From JAJDFU01 sp964595955 (lineage in GTDB: Bacteria > Bacteroidota > Bacteroidia > Chitinophagales > Saprospiraceae), in contig CAZQSF010000001.1 of assembly GCA_964595955.1 (NCBI GenBank), forward strand, positions 1-64,000: a DNA stretch of 64,000 nt, read 5' to 3'. Below, in pieces: positions 27,711-37,400 of this stretch; position 1 is the first letter of the stretch; the number at the start of each line of letters is the position of its first letter. The position numbers and the translations under genes were made by a program. Below the pieces are notes generated by a model that saw only the letters and a list, made by a program, of their open reading frames with translations, was not told where the DNA came from and made no database searches.

Positions 27711-30086
27711 ATGAAACGTGCTAACACCATCCTGTTGTGGGGTCTCCTTGCCGTATGTCTTCCCCAATGGGCGAGCGCGCAGTTTAAGTCGCTGATGCGC
27801 AAGGCCGACAAAGAATTTGAGCTGCATGAGTTCGAAAAGGCGGCCGACTCTTATGCCCAGGCTTTGGAGCGAAGATCGGAGGATGTAGACGCCCTTACCG
27901 GCTTGGCGAACAGCTATCGATACCTCAATCGGATGGCTGAGGCTGCTGACGCTTTTGAAAAGGCAAGCCGCCAAGACGAATTCAATCTGGTCAATTACTT
28001 TTACTACGGCCACACGCTCAAGGCCCTGGGCCGATATACCGAAGCCCGGCGGGCCTATCTTCGGTATGCCGACCTGGACCTTCAGGTCGGGCAGCACTTT
28101 GCCCGTTCCTGCGACTTTGCCGCCAATCAAATCTCACAACTGTCCAACTTCCAGGTTGCTCCGGTGAGGGTCAATTCGCCCCAGTCGGATTTCGGGCCTG
28201 CGTTTTTTAAGGAGCGCCTTTTGTTCTCTTCGGCGCGCCCCGGATTACAACCTCCCGGACAGGATTTTACCCATCAGCCCTTCAACAGCCTTATGCAGGC
28301 ACAAGCCGATCCCATGGGAAACCTGGCGGTTCCCGTACCGCTTTTTCCCGACCCGCAGCGGGGTGTACGCATCGGCCCCTTGGCCATCGCACCGAATGGC
28401 ATGTTGGCCGCCTATACCAAGAACAATTTCACCAATGGGGTACGCCCCATTTCGTCTAGCGGCATGGACCTGGACCTCTTCTTTGCCCAGGTCGATCAAG
28501 GCGGTAAATGGAGCGGGGAAATACCCTTCACCTACAACAGCTCGGATCATTCGAACGGCTTTCCGGCCTTTTCACCGGACGGGCGCGCCCTGTATTTTGC
28601 TTCGGATCGAGAAGGTGGCCTGGGAGGCTATGACCTCTACGTCACCTACTGGACCGGCAGCGGATGGGGGGTGCCGGAAAATCTCGGCGGCCGGGTCAAT
28701 ACGCCCGGTGATGAGTTGAGCCCGTATTTGGATGGAGAGGTCCTTTATTTCGCCTCCAACTGGCATCCGGGCTTCGGCGGATATGACCTTTTTAAAAGCG
28801 AGCGCTCGGGGAATACCTGGGGGGAACCCCGGAACCTGGGCATCCCGCTCAACTCGCCAAACGACGATTACGGGTTTATTTTCAATAGCCTGCAAAATGT
28901 GGGCTACCTGACCAGCAACCGTCCCGGCGGCTACGGCAATGAGGATATTTATCGGGTGAGTTCGACCGGCAAATCGATCCAGGTGGTGGTGCGCAATGCT
29001 TCCGATGGAAAACCTGTGCCTTTTGCTACACTCGATTTCACCTCTTGCGGCCGAAGTGTGTACAATGCCGACGTGGAAGGCAAGTTCTCGTTCCAACTGC
29101 CCCCGGGTATGAATTGCCAGATCCAGGTGCGTGCGGAGGGATATCAGCCCAGTGCAATTGCATCGACGGCCCTGCAGCAGCAGGGGGAAGAGCCGTTCTC
29201 CGTGTTGATCAACCGGGACGGGGAGATCTACCGGGGCCAAATCGTGGATTACGCTACCAAGCAGCCTCTGGAAAACGTCAGTGTGGAAGCCGTCAATCAG
29301 GAGTCGGGCAACCGGGTGCAGGTGAATAGCGATGCAAGTGGCCAGTACGGCTTGGCCCTTGCCCCGAATGCCCGGTATGTACTTCGGTACTCGAGGGCCG
29401 GTTACCGCGACGTGAGTCGAAATGTACAATTGAACGATCCTTCCAATACCTCCGTCCTCGGCGTGATCTCGCTGTACCCCACCAGTGGAGCGGGCGGTTT
29501 ACCGCCGGACACCGGACTGGACCCCGACAACCCGGACCTCGGCGGGCAAGCCGTGACCGGCAACCGGCCCGGTGCCGGCGAGTATGCTATTCAACTGGCG
29601 GCTGTGCGTTCGCCTTCCCTGGGTAAATTCTCAAAGCTCGAGTCGGAGGGAACCCTCTACACCATAGAGGAAGGCGGTCTGTACAAAGTGCGCCTCGGGA
29701 CCTACCCCGATAAGAGCCAGGCACAGCAGGTGTTGAGCCGGGTAAAAAGCAAGGGATTCGGCAGCGCCTTCTTGGTGAAAGAGGAAGGCACGGGTCAGGT
29801 GGGTTCGGTTTATAGAGGAAGCAGCCCCACCTCGGCCAGCGGCAATTTCTACGTCCAGTTGGCCGCTTACAGCAACCCTCAAAACTTCAATGCCGAGGCC
29901 GTAGCCGGTCTGGGGAAGGTTTCCGAGGCGAAACGTCGCAATCTCGTGATCAAATACCTGGGACCTTTTCAGACCCAGGACCAGGCCCGGTCGGCTTTGT
30001 CCAAGGCTCAGGCTGCCGGCTTTACCGGGGCTTATATGGTCGAGCGAAAGCCGGACGGAACCTATCAGCGGCTACACAGCAATTGA
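27711..30086 (+). CDS. PorE-like envelope protein: TPR, PD40 propeller, CRD and two SPOR domains
   Basis: 791 residues. Signal peptide (1-23), TPR-like helices (about 25-145), a WD40-like PD40 propeller (about 155-415; ALYFASDREGGLGGYDLY and VLYFASNWHPGFGGYDLF blades), and carboxypeptidase-regulatory-like beta domains (about 422-500 and 505-590). After a Pro/Gly/Asp linker come two SPOR domains (about 624-692, YAIQLAAV; about 711-779, FYVQLAAY). The first three parts match PorE, a T9SS component that normally ends in a peptidoglycan-binding OmpA domain. Here SPOR domains, which bind denuded glycan strands, stand in its place, so the protein could tether an outer-membrane complex to the cell wall. 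A structured leader precedes it. Confidence 0.85.
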   Translation: MKRANTILLWGLLAVCLPQWASAQFKSLMRKADKEFELHEFEKAADSYAQALERRSEDVDALTGLANSYRYLNRMAEAADAFEKASRQDEFNLVNYFYYGHTLKALGRYTEARRAYLRYADLDLQVGQHFARSCDFAANQISQLSNFQVAPVRVNSPQSDFGPAFFKERLLFSSARPGLQPPGQDFTHQPFNSLMQAQADPMGNLAVPVPLFPDPQRGVRIGPLAIAPNGMLAAYTKNNFTNGVRPISSSGMDLDLFFAQVDQGGKWSGEIPFTYNSSDHSNGFPAFSPDGRALYFASDREGGLGGYDLYVTYWTGSGWGVPENLGGRVNTPGDELSPYLDGEVLYFASNWHPGFGGYDLFKSERSGNTWGEPRNLGIPLNSPNDDYGFIFNSLQNVGYLTSNRPGGYGNEDIYRVSSTGKSIQVVVRNASDGKPVPFATLDFTSCGRSVYNADVEGKFSFQLPPGMNCQIQVRAEGYQPSAIASTALQQQGEEPFSVLINRDGEIYRGQIVDYATKQPLENVSVEAVNQESGNRVQVNSDASGQYGLALAPNARYVLRYSRAGYRDVSRNVQLNDPSNTSVLGVISLYPTSGAGGLPPDTGLDPDNPDLGGQAVTGNRPGAGEYAIQLAAVRSPSLGKFSKLESEGTLYTIEEGGLYKVRLGTYPDKSQAQQVLSRVKSKGFGSAFLVKEEGTGQVGSVYRGSSPTSASGNFYVQLAAYSNPQNFNAEAVAGLGKVSEAKRRNLVIKYLGPFQTQDQARSALSKAQAAGFTGAYMVERKPDGTYQRLHSN

Positions 30087-30130
30087 CGCGCCTGCAAAGA
30101 ACCGGTTCGGTAGCCGAGCGGGAAATGGGT

Positions 30131-31243
30131 TTACAGCACCTCATCGACGGAAGTCATCGGCAGATCGAAAGCTTCTGCGACTCCCCGGTACACTACTTTA
30201 CCCTGTACCACATTGAGGCCTAGTTTAAGGGACGGGCTCTGCCTGCAGGCAGCCTGCCAACCCTTGTCGGCAAGCTGGATGGCATACGGCAGGGTGGCAT
30301 TCGTAAGCGCGATGGTCGAGGTGTAGGGTACTGCTCCCGGCATATTGGCCACGCAATAGTGCACGACCTCATCGATGATGTAGGTCGGTTCGGCGTGGGT
30401 AGTCGGGGTACAGGTTTCTATGCATCCCCCCTGGTCCACGGCCACGTCCACCAGCACCGTGCCGGGCTGCATGTCCTTGAGCATATCGCGGGTAATGAGC
30501 TTGGGGGTTTTGGCGCCTGTGATGAGCACAGCGCCTACGATCAGATCGGAATGCTTGATGTACTCGCGAATATTCAGCTCGTTGGAATAGACTGTGGTTA
30601 CGTTGAGCGGCATGGTGTCCTCCAGGTAGCGGAGCCTGGGCAGATCAATGTCCATGATAGTCACCCGGGCGCCCAGGCCGGCGGCCATTTTGGCCGACTG
30701 GGTACCTACTACGCCACCGCCCAGGATGAGAACATTGCCCGGCGCTACGCCCGGCACCCCGCCCAGCAGTATGCCCCGGCCCTGGGCCGGCTTCTCCAGG
30801 TATTTGGCACCTTCCTGAATGGCCATGCGGCCGGCTACTTCGGACATCGGTATCAAAAGCGGCAAACTTCCGTCGCTCAGCTCTACGGTCTCGTATGCCA
30901 GGCAGACCGCTTTGCTTTGGATCATGGCCTGTGTGAGCGGCTCGTAGGAGGCAAAGTGGAAGTAGGTGAACACGAGCTGGTCCTCCCGAATGAGCTCGTA
31001 CTCCTGCTCGATAGGCTCTTTGACCTTGATGATCATTTCGGCCTTGGCGTAGACCTCCTCCAGGCTCGGAAGAATGCGAGCACCGGCCTGGCTGTAAGCT
31101 TCGTCCGTAAATCCACTCTGCAGCCCGGCAGTAGCCTGAACGTATACCTGATGCTTTCGCTTGGTGAGCTCAAGTGCCCCGGCAGGGGTGAGCGCGACTC
31201 GGTTTTCGTTGTTCTTTATCTCTTTGGGTACGCCAATGATCAT
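30131..31243 (-). CDS. ald: alanine dehydrogenase
   Basis: 370 residues. Converts L-alanine reversibly to pyruvate and ammonia with NAD+. Seen: the N-terminal MIIGVPKEIKNNENRVALTP, TYFHFAS with the catalytic-region His (about 96), the glycine-rich NAD loop ILGGGVVGTQSAKMA (about 173-187) followed by an acidic MDID, and a C-terminal NATLPYAIQLADKGW. Full family length. It is a single gene on the minus strand with its own promoter box 48 bases upstream, convergent with the PorE-like gene. Confidence 0.95.
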   Translation of the reverse strand: MIIGVPKEIKNNENRVALTPAGALELTKRKHQVYVQATAGLQSGFTDEAYSQAGARILPSLEEVYAKAEMIIKVKEPIEQEYELIREDQLVFTYFHFASYEPLTQAMIQSKAVCLAYETVELSDGSLPLLIPMSEVAGRMAIQEGAKYLEKPAQGRGILLGGVPGVAPGNVLILGGGVVGTQSAKMAAGLGARVTIMDIDLPRLRYLEDTMPLNVTTVYSNELNIREYIKHSDLIVGAVLITGAKTPKLITRDMLKDMQPGTVLVDVAVDQGGCIETCTPTTHAEPTYIIDEVVHYCVANMPGAVPYTSTIALTNATLPYAIQLADKGWQAACRQSPSLKLGLNVVQGKVVYRGVAEAFDLPMTSVDEVL

Positions 31244-31290
31244 GTCGGTTAGGGTTTTGCGATTTGATTGGAACGAATGTCAAAAGCGCT

Positions 31291-31298
31291 CAAAAATA
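31291..31298 (-). promoter_or_regulatory. Bacteroidota-type -7 box (TATTTTTG) for ald
   Basis: Minus-strand TATTTTTG matches TAnnTTTG, 48 bases before the ald ATG. Confidence 0.4.
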
Positions 31299-31324
31299 CA
31301 AATTCGGCGAATTTTGATGCCTAG

Positions 31325-31344
31325 GCAGGCATCTTCTTGCCTGC
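31325..31344 (+). promoter_or_regulatory. perfect 7-bp hairpin directly before the RluA-family start codon
   Basis: GCAGGCA (31325-31331) and TGCCTGC (31338-31344) are perfect inverted arms with a six-base loop. The chosen ATG at 31346 follows after one base, so in mRNA this hairpin would mask initiation. Confidence 0.35.
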
Positions 31345-31345
31345 A

Positions 31346-32110
31346 ATGGATTATTCCCTACATTCGGGAGGTTCCTTTTCTCCAAAACTCAACCCATTCG
31401 TGGAATCGATCCAAGTCATACATGAGGATAATCATCTCATCGCGGTCAACAAGCCGCCGGGCTGGTTGGTCCAAGCCGATGAAACCGGCGACGACACCCT
31501 GGCCGACTGGGTAAAAGCCTATATCAAGCTGCGCTACGAAAAGCCTGGTGATGTCTTTTTGGGAGTCATTCATCGCATCGACCGCCCGGCCAGCGGCGCC
31601 GTTGTATTTGCACGCACCAGCAAGGCGCTTTCGCGCATGAATGCCTTGTTTAAAGAGCGCGAGATCGAGAAGGTGTATTTAGCTGTTGTAGCCGAGCGGC
31701 CGCAACCCTTGGCCGGACAGTTGGTGCACTACATTGCCAAAGACAGCCGGCGAAATGTGGCCAAGGCGTACAGCAGTCTGAGCAATCGGGCCAAAGAAGC
31801 CGGGGCGCGAAAGGCAACTCTCGACTACGAGCTCATCGGCGAACTGGAGGGCCGGCATTTGCTGCGCATACAATTGCACACGGGGCGGCCCCATCAGATC
31901 CGAGTGCAACTGGGGGCTATAGGATGCCCTATTCTGGGCGATGTGAAATACGGGTTTAAGCAACCGAACCGGGACGGCTCTATCCACCTTCATTGCCTTG
32001 CTATGGGTTTTGTGCACCCGGTCCGCAAAGAGCCTCTTCTGATCAGGGCGCAGCCGCCGGAAGGAGATCCCGTCTGGAGGCTTTTTGCCAACCTCATACC
32101 CCCGGCCTAG
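31346..32110 (+). CDS. RluA-family pseudouridine synthase
   Basis: 254 residues from the ATG at 31346; an in-frame TTG nine bases upstream is possible. Isomerises uridine to pseudouridine in rRNA or tRNA. Motifs: NKPPGWLVQAD, the catalytic HRIDRPASGAVVFARTSKA (Asp in the HRID motif), ALFKEREIEKVYLAVV, and LHTGRPHQIRVQLG. There is no S4 domain, so it is of the short RluA/RluC-like type; the target base cannot be told from sequence. It ends nine bases from the true 3' end of the convergent DUF5777 gene. Confidence 0.92.
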   Translation: MDYSLHSGGSFSPKLNPFVESIQVIHEDNHLIAVNKPPGWLVQADETGDDTLADWVKAYIKLRYEKPGDVFLGVIHRIDRPASGAVVFARTSKALSRMNALFKEREIEKVYLAVVAERPQPLAGQLVHYIAKDSRRNVAKAYSSLSNRAKEAGARKATLDYELIGELEGRHLLRIQLHTGRPHQIRVQLGAIGCPILGDVKYGFKQPNRDGSIHLHCLAMGFVHPVRKEPLLIRAQPPEGDPVWRLFANLIPPA

Positions 32111-32119
32111 GCAAGGGCC

Positions 32120-32224
32120 TCAAAGGGGGAATTTGTAGGTAATGTTGAAACCGATATGGATGTCCCCGTCGAAGAAGTTTTCAAGCGTGTTGGTCATATA
32201 CTCCTGGCCGATCAGCCCGTCGTA
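32120..32224 (-). pseudogene. out-of-frame C-terminal segment of the DUF5777 gene
   Basis: On the minus strand, the frame one base behind the DUF5777 frame encodes 34 residues starting YDGLIGQEYM and ending DIHIGFNITYKFPL, then a stop at 32120-32122. That ending, with a final aromatic-containing strand, is what a barrel protein of this family should carry. One missing base near 32224-32226 (AATACGAC where AATTACGAC would restore the frame) explains it. Confidence 0.75.
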
Positions 32225-32991
32225 TTGGAAAGCTGGAGCTGAAAGGTGTGGCGCGGGGTCGTTAGGTCGAAGCCCAGGCTGAATATATCCTGCCTGGGGT
32301 TGTCGGTTTCGAAATCCTCAATAAAGGGATGGGTATATTCGACGAGCAGGCTGAAGAGATCCGTAAAGCGCACCCGGGTGCCTGCGCTGAGTGCAAAGAT
32401 GGTATTGGGTTCGCCCTGCTCCTCGGTAAAATTGCGATGGACCAAGGCGGGGGCAAGCTGCACGCTCCACCAGGGAAGGATCTTGCTGGCGATCAATACC
32501 TGTGTCAAGTAGCTCAGCTTGTGCCTGAATTCGAGGGATTCTTCGATCTGAGAGGAATAATCCAGGGTGCGTACCGCGGCCGACCCCATCAGGGTAAGGG
32601 TTATGGGCATACCACCGGGCTTTTGACGCAAAAGACGATATTTAAGATAGCCGTCGTACACCTTATGGGTTCGGCTGCGGCCGAATCCCACGGTCAGGTT
32701 GTCGGTAATCCCGTAACCGAGCCCCAATCGCACATTGGCCGTACCATCTAGTCCGAACAGCTCGTGTATGCCTTCCGAAATCGTGCCACCGAAACGATGC
32801 GAAATGATGAACATCAGGTTGTTTTTCCAGAGGGTCTCCACACTGTGACCGTGTACGACCCGGAAGGTTCGGAAAGTTTCTTCTACGAATTCCGGCTCCG
32901 GTTCCTCCAGGGTGATGGGTTCTTGAGCCCGAGCCAGGGGGCCTGCCAGTAAGAACAGGCAAAGGGGCATCCAAAAGAAATGTGACTTCAT
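32212..32991 (-). CDS. DUF5777 family beta-barrel protein, C-terminus lost by frameshift
   Basis: 259 residues as read, from the ATG at 32991. Signal peptide (1-23, ending ARAQ), then beta-strand-rich sequence with the family's HRFGG, GITDNLTVGFGRSRTHKVYDGYLKY and the LLVEYTHPF strand. The expected last strands follow in another frame (32224-32120), so the intact product would be about 290 residues. As written, the barrel lacks its C-terminal beta signal and would probably not insert. Either the gene is newly broken or the assembly lacks a base. It is the last of three co-directional genes with two putative cytochromes, a context in which DUF5777 proteins are common. Confidence 0.8.
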   Translation of the reverse strand: MKSHFFWMPLCLFLLAGPLARAQEPITLEEPEPEFVEETFRTFRVVHGHSVETLWKNNLMFIISHRFGGTISEGIHELFGLDGTANVRLGLGYGITDNLTVGFGRSRTHKVYDGYLKYRLLRQKPGGMPITLTLMGSAAVRTLDYSSQIEESLEFRHKLSYLTQVLIASKILPWWSVQLAPALVHRNFTEEQGEPNTIFALSAGTRVRFTDLFSLLVEYTHPFIEDFETDNPRQDIFSLGFDLTTPRHTFQLQLSNTTG

Positions 32992-32999
32992 AATACTAC

Positions 33000-33368
33000 T
33001 CAATTGGGCTGGGCGCCTTCTTCAACCCAGCGTTTGAACATTGCGACCTCTTGTTGGGTCATCGTAACAGATGCATCGGATGGCGGCATGGGGTCTTTGT
33101 CGTCCTCCAGCCGCCGGATTATTTTTTTGGCTTTCGCCTTGATCATGGCATGGGAAGTGAACTTGGGAAAAGCACTGCCTTTTCGGCCATGGCAGTCCTC
33201 CTGGTTGCACTTGGTCTGGAACAAGGGGACGATATCCGATCGAAAAGAAACGGGTTCCGCGAGGTTTACTTCGCTTGAGGGAAGGGGCCGTGCATTTTTT
33301 CCTTCACCCTTTGAGCCTGACCAGGAAAAGCAGAGCGCGATCAGAAGCGCCGAGAATGAGCCGATCAT
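33000..33368 (-). CDS. small secreted protein with a C-x4-CH haem-type motif
   Basis: 122 residues from the ATG at 33368; an in-frame TTG lies 12 bases upstream. Signal peptide (about 1-20), then DIVPLFQTKC-NQED-CH, a Cys-x4-Cys-His motif in the place of the usual haem-binding CxxCH, then MPPSDASVTMTQQEVAMFKRWVEEGA, the Met-containing distal segment and final helix typical of small cytochrome c-like domains of Bacteroidota. Covalent haem attachment through C-x4-CH is known in some cytochromes but is not certain here. The stop overlaps an in-frame TTG of the DUF5777 gene; the upstream neighbour is eight bases away. Confidence 0.75.
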   Translation of the reverse strand: MIGSFSALLIALCFSWSGSKGEGKNARPLPSSEVNLAEPVSFRSDIVPLFQTKCNQEDCHGRKGSAFPKFTSHAMIKAKAKKIIRRLEDDKDPMPPSDASVTMTQQEVAMFKRWVEEGAQPN

Positions 33369-33376
33369 AGGTGTTG

Positions 33377-34138
33377 TCAATTGTTTTTCATGCCCTGGTC
33401 GATCCAGGTCTGGATGGTTTGGATTTGCTGATCCGTCAGGGGGTCGCCTTCCGTCGGCATATCCCCGATCTCGATCAGGTCCATGGATTCTTCAATGCTT
33501 GCAGTGATCTGTTCGTAGTTGGTAAGTCGAACCCGGCTGATTGCCATGTTGTCGTGACAGCCCGCAGAGGCACAGCGGGAAATAAAGATGGGGAGCACTT
33601 CATTGGCAAAGCTAACCTCCGGAATATCCACCGTTTTTTCGCGGAAAGTAGCTTCCAACTCGATCGCCATTTCCGGTATCTCTGCGTTCGTGACGGCTTC
33701 GGTGGTAGAATGGATATAAACGGTATCTCCGATCCACCGATTAAACTCCAGCTCGCTATCCGGCACCCGGGCACTTATGGTTACAATGGTACCTGCAAGA
33801 TATGCGCCACTACCCTCACCGGCTATAACGGTGAGTCGATAACGCGGTAAGTCGGCATAGGTAGCTTCTATGCGTAGGTCGTGGAAGGGCATCGTCAGGG
33901 TAGTTCGCGGGGCCCGGAGTTCCTCCAGGAAGGCCGTGTCGCCCGTCCAGCGGAAAAAAGCCTGATTTGGCGGCGGATCGTTCGCTTCAACCGTCAGGTT
34001 TTGACCAACCTTGTACTCGCCGGGGTTTTCCCCTTCCAGAACCGTGCCGTTAACCACTTCTAAGCGGTGAAAGTTGTTCTCGGTATCGCATCCCCATAGC
34101 AATACCCAAAGCGAAGAGGCTATTAAAATCTTTTTCAT
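33377..34138 (-). CDS. lipoprotein with InlB-like B-repeats and a C-x4-CH domain
   Basis: 253 residues. Lipobox LWGC (Cys about 17). Two divergent InlB B-repeat-like beta modules follow (about 25-95, ending LRIEATY, and 100-165, ending ELEATF); each has the YKVGQNLTVEA or YLAGTIVTISA strand and an FRWTGDT/FNRWIGDT core. The last 80 residues form a cytochrome c-like domain with EVLPIFISRC-ASAG-CH, again Cys-x4-Cys-His, and MPTEGDPLTDQQIQTIQTWIDQGM. It is the first gene of a three-gene minus-strand unit with a second C-x4-CH protein and a DUF5777 barrel. Confidence 0.78.
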   Translation of the reverse strand: MKKILIASSLWVLLWGCDTENNFHRLEVVNGTVLEGENPGEYKVGQNLTVEANDPPPNQAFFRWTGDTAFLEELRAPRTTLTMPFHDLRIEATYADLPRYRLTVIAGEGSGAYLAGTIVTISARVPDSELEFNRWIGDTVYIHSTTEAVTNAEIPEMAIELEATFREKTVDIPEVSFANEVLPIFISRCASAGCHDNMAISRVRLTNYEQITASIEESMDLIEIGDMPTEGDPLTDQQIQTIQTWIDQGMKNN

Positions 34139-34359
34139 ACCCTGAAGCTTGGTGAAAGAATTCAGTAGCTAATTAATACCAGCTCGAAGGGCTCTCGGGT
34201 GAGAAAAATCAATAGTTACCTGCCGGGTTTGGATTTGTAATACTTGTATTAACCCAGGGTCAAGCGAAGGCTAATTGAATGGCTGAAAGGTTCGAAAATC
34301 CGGCCGTTGGAAGGCATGGGCTTCGAGCGAGTCCCGATAGGATTTAATAGAAAATTAAA

Positions 34360-34396
34360 GAATCGGCCAGACGCCGCGTCTGGCCGGTTCTTTTTT
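34360..34396 (-). terminator. strong rho-independent terminator
   Basis: A 14-pair stem (34360-34373 with 34377-34390, one G-U) closes a three-base loop. On the minus strand it is followed by TTTAATTTT, and on the plus strand by six T, so it could work both ways. It lies 20 bases past the stop of the modular hydrolase gene. Confidence 0.85.
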
Positions 34397-34416
34397 CACT
34401 TCGCTTCGCAGGCCTC

Positions 34417-37400
34417 CTATCGGCTGATCAAGAAGGCTCGGCTGTAGTTCTTCCATTGCAGAACATAGAGCCCAGGGGGCAGGTGATCTACGGGCACCTC
34501 CAACAGGGCTTCGGCCTGGGAGGGAAGTGGAATGCTGAACAGGGGTCTGCCCAGGTTGTCCCAGATGCGGACCACTTCATTTTCCTGAACCTCGGCGCGC
34601 CAAAGCTCGACGCGAAGTATATCGCGAGCCGGCTGGGGATATAGCCTCAGTTTGAAGGCTTCAGATGCAACGGGAGCCACCGAAGTGGTTGTGCCGCAAT
34701 TCAAAGACTCGGGCCCCAAATCCGTGGGTTGGGGTTCGGATTTGGTGAGGAATATTTTATCGAAACGGATCTTGGGTTCTCGCCAGGAGAATTCAATCAC
34801 ATTGGGGCCCGGCGGAAGATCGAAGCTCACCGGGTCAGCGTCATTGCCGTTTTCCCAATGGCCCACCTGATCCCATTGATAGTCGGGGCCGTGATTGCCT
34901 GAGTTGATCTTGTTCCACTTTTGCCAGTCTCCGTCGTTTGCCCGCACCCAGAAAGAATCATCGTTGTCTCCGGTGGTGACCGTTCGCGCGTAGATCTCGT
35001 AGTTGCCGCCTTCGGCTATAATTACCTCAAAACGAACCAGATCTTCCGCGTCATCAGGTGTACTGTTCAGGCTCGTAGAGCGCGAGGGCGGAGTGATGTA
35101 ATAGTCGCCCGAAGCTTGAAAGTCCAGCTTTTGCTCCCATTTGCTGCCTACTTCTGCGCATTCGGCTTCCAGCCAGAAGTCCGTATCGGCTCCCGCAAAT
35201 ACGCCTTCACAATTGCAGAATCCGTCTTCCACATCATTGATGGTATTGGGGTCGCCATCGTCGCAGGCCGTTCCGGCCGGTGGGCAGGGTATGCCGATGC
35301 AATTGCAATCTCCATCTTCCTCATCGTCGTAGGTTGCCGGGTCGTTGTCGTCGCAAGCCGTTCCGGCCGGCGGGCAATCATCGGGACAGTTTTCGGCCGG
35401 CTCGCCTGTGCTCGTGGGCTTGGGTTGGGAAAGAGTAATGAAGACCTTATCGACCGTAACCTTTACTTCCCGCCAGGCGAAGTCCAGCGTGTGACTTCCC
35501 GACTGTAGATCAAAACTCACGGGATCGTCATTCGTTCCTCCGGTCCACTCTCCAACCTGATCCCAGTAGAAGGCATCCTTTCCATCGGCTTTGTTGATGG
35601 TGTTCCAATTCAGCCATTGCCCGGCATCCATGCGCACCCAGAGGCTATTGCCATCGGCAGTGACCAAGCTGCGAACAAAGACCTCGTAGGATCCGCTTTC
35701 CGGAACCGAAAAGGTAAAGCGAATCCGGTTTTCAGCGCCCGCAGGCGGATTGTTCAGGCTAATGAAATCCGGGGCTAAGAGCGCTTTTTCTTCGGATGCC
35801 GAAGGCGGGGTCACCAAGGTCCAGGCATTACCTACCTCCGCACATTCGGCTTCGAGCCAGATGGCTACATCATCACCCGGGTCAATAGGCGTGCCTTCAC
35901 AGTTGCAGAGTCCGTCTTCCACGTCGTTTTCGGTAGCGGGGTCGCCGTCATCGCAGGCCGTTCCGGCCGGTGGGCAGGGTATGCCGATGCAATTGCAATC
36001 TCCATCTTCCTCATCGTCGTAGGTTGCCGGGTCGTTGTCGTCGCAAGCCGTTCCGGCCGGCGGGCAATCATCGCCGCAGTTTCCGGCCGAACTTCCCAGG
36101 CCGGTGGGCAGCCCACTGTCGAGCGTAACGAAAACTTTGTCCACACGCACCTCGGACTCACGCCATAAGAAATCCAGGGTGTGGGTGCCGGCAAGCAGAT
36201 CAAAGCTGAGGGGGACATCGTTGGCTCCGCCATTCCATTCCCCCACCTGATCCCAGTGATAACCGCCATTCGGGGCATTGGCATTGATGGTATTCCAAAT
36301 AACCCAAGTCCCATCGTCGACGCGGACCCAGAGGCTATTCGCACTCGGGCTGATTTGGGTGCGGGCATAAATCTCATAATTGCCTGACTCGGACACAGCA
36401 AACGAAAAGCGGATTCGCTCCTCCGGGTTATTGGAGGGTGTATTCTTGCTGTTGCTGGGCGGTGTCAGCAAAGCCTCATTCTGAGAAGCGGCATTGTCCT
36501 GAATAATCGTCCAGTCGCTCCCCACTTGGGCGCATTCGGCTTCGAGCCAGATGTCTACGTTATCACCCGGGTCAATAGGCGTGCCTTCACAGTTGCAGAG
36601 GCCATCCTCCACATCGTTTTCTGTGGATGGATCGCCGTCGTCACAAGCGGTACCGGCGGGCGGGCAAGGAGTGCCGGCACAACCGCAGTTGCCGTCGGCT
36701 GTGTCGTTTCCGGTGGTAGGGTCACCGTCATCGCATGGGGTACCGGCAGGTAGGCAGGCATCCCCTACACAATTGCAGAATCCGTCCTGCACATCATTGG
36801 TGGTATTGGGGTCGCCGTCGTCACAAGCAGTACCGGCGGGCGGGCAGGGAGTGCCCTCGCAGTTGCAATTGCCGTCTTCCACATCGTTTCCGGTGGTAGG
36901 GTCACCGTCATCGCATGGGGTACCGGCAGGTAGGCAGGCATCCCCTACACAATTGCAGAATCCGTCCTGCACATCATTGGTGGTATTGGGGTCGCCGTCA
37001 TCGCAGGCGGTACCGGCGGGCGGGCAAGGAGTGCCGGCACAACCGCAGTTGCCATCGGCTATGTCGTTTTCCGTGGCGGGGTCACCGTCGTCGCATAGGG
37101 TGCCGGCCGGTGGGCAGGCGTCACCACAATTTACGGCATTGCTTCCCAGTCCGCTGGGCAGCCCGCCGTCGAGGGTGATAAAGACCTTGTCGACCCTTAC
37201 CTGAGGCTCTCGCCATGCGATATGCAGGGTATGATTACCTGATTGCAAGGAAAAGCTAGTGGGCACATCAGCCGCACCACCATTCCAATGGCCAACCTGA
37301 TCCCAGTGGTATCCATCATTGGGCGCATTGGCATTGATGGTATTCCATTGTTGCCAAGTCCCATCATCGACCCGGACCCAGAGGCTATTGGCATCCGGAG

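Noticed and set aside
27433..27714. A 93-codon plus-strand frame in the gap before the PorE-like gene
   Set aside because: Composition is random and rich in Arg, Pro and Ser, and the region is better explained by strong inverted repeats.
30098..30121. A terminator between the convergent PorE-like and ald genes
   Set aside because: A six-pair stem with G-U can form, but the tail has only three T in a row; too weak to list.
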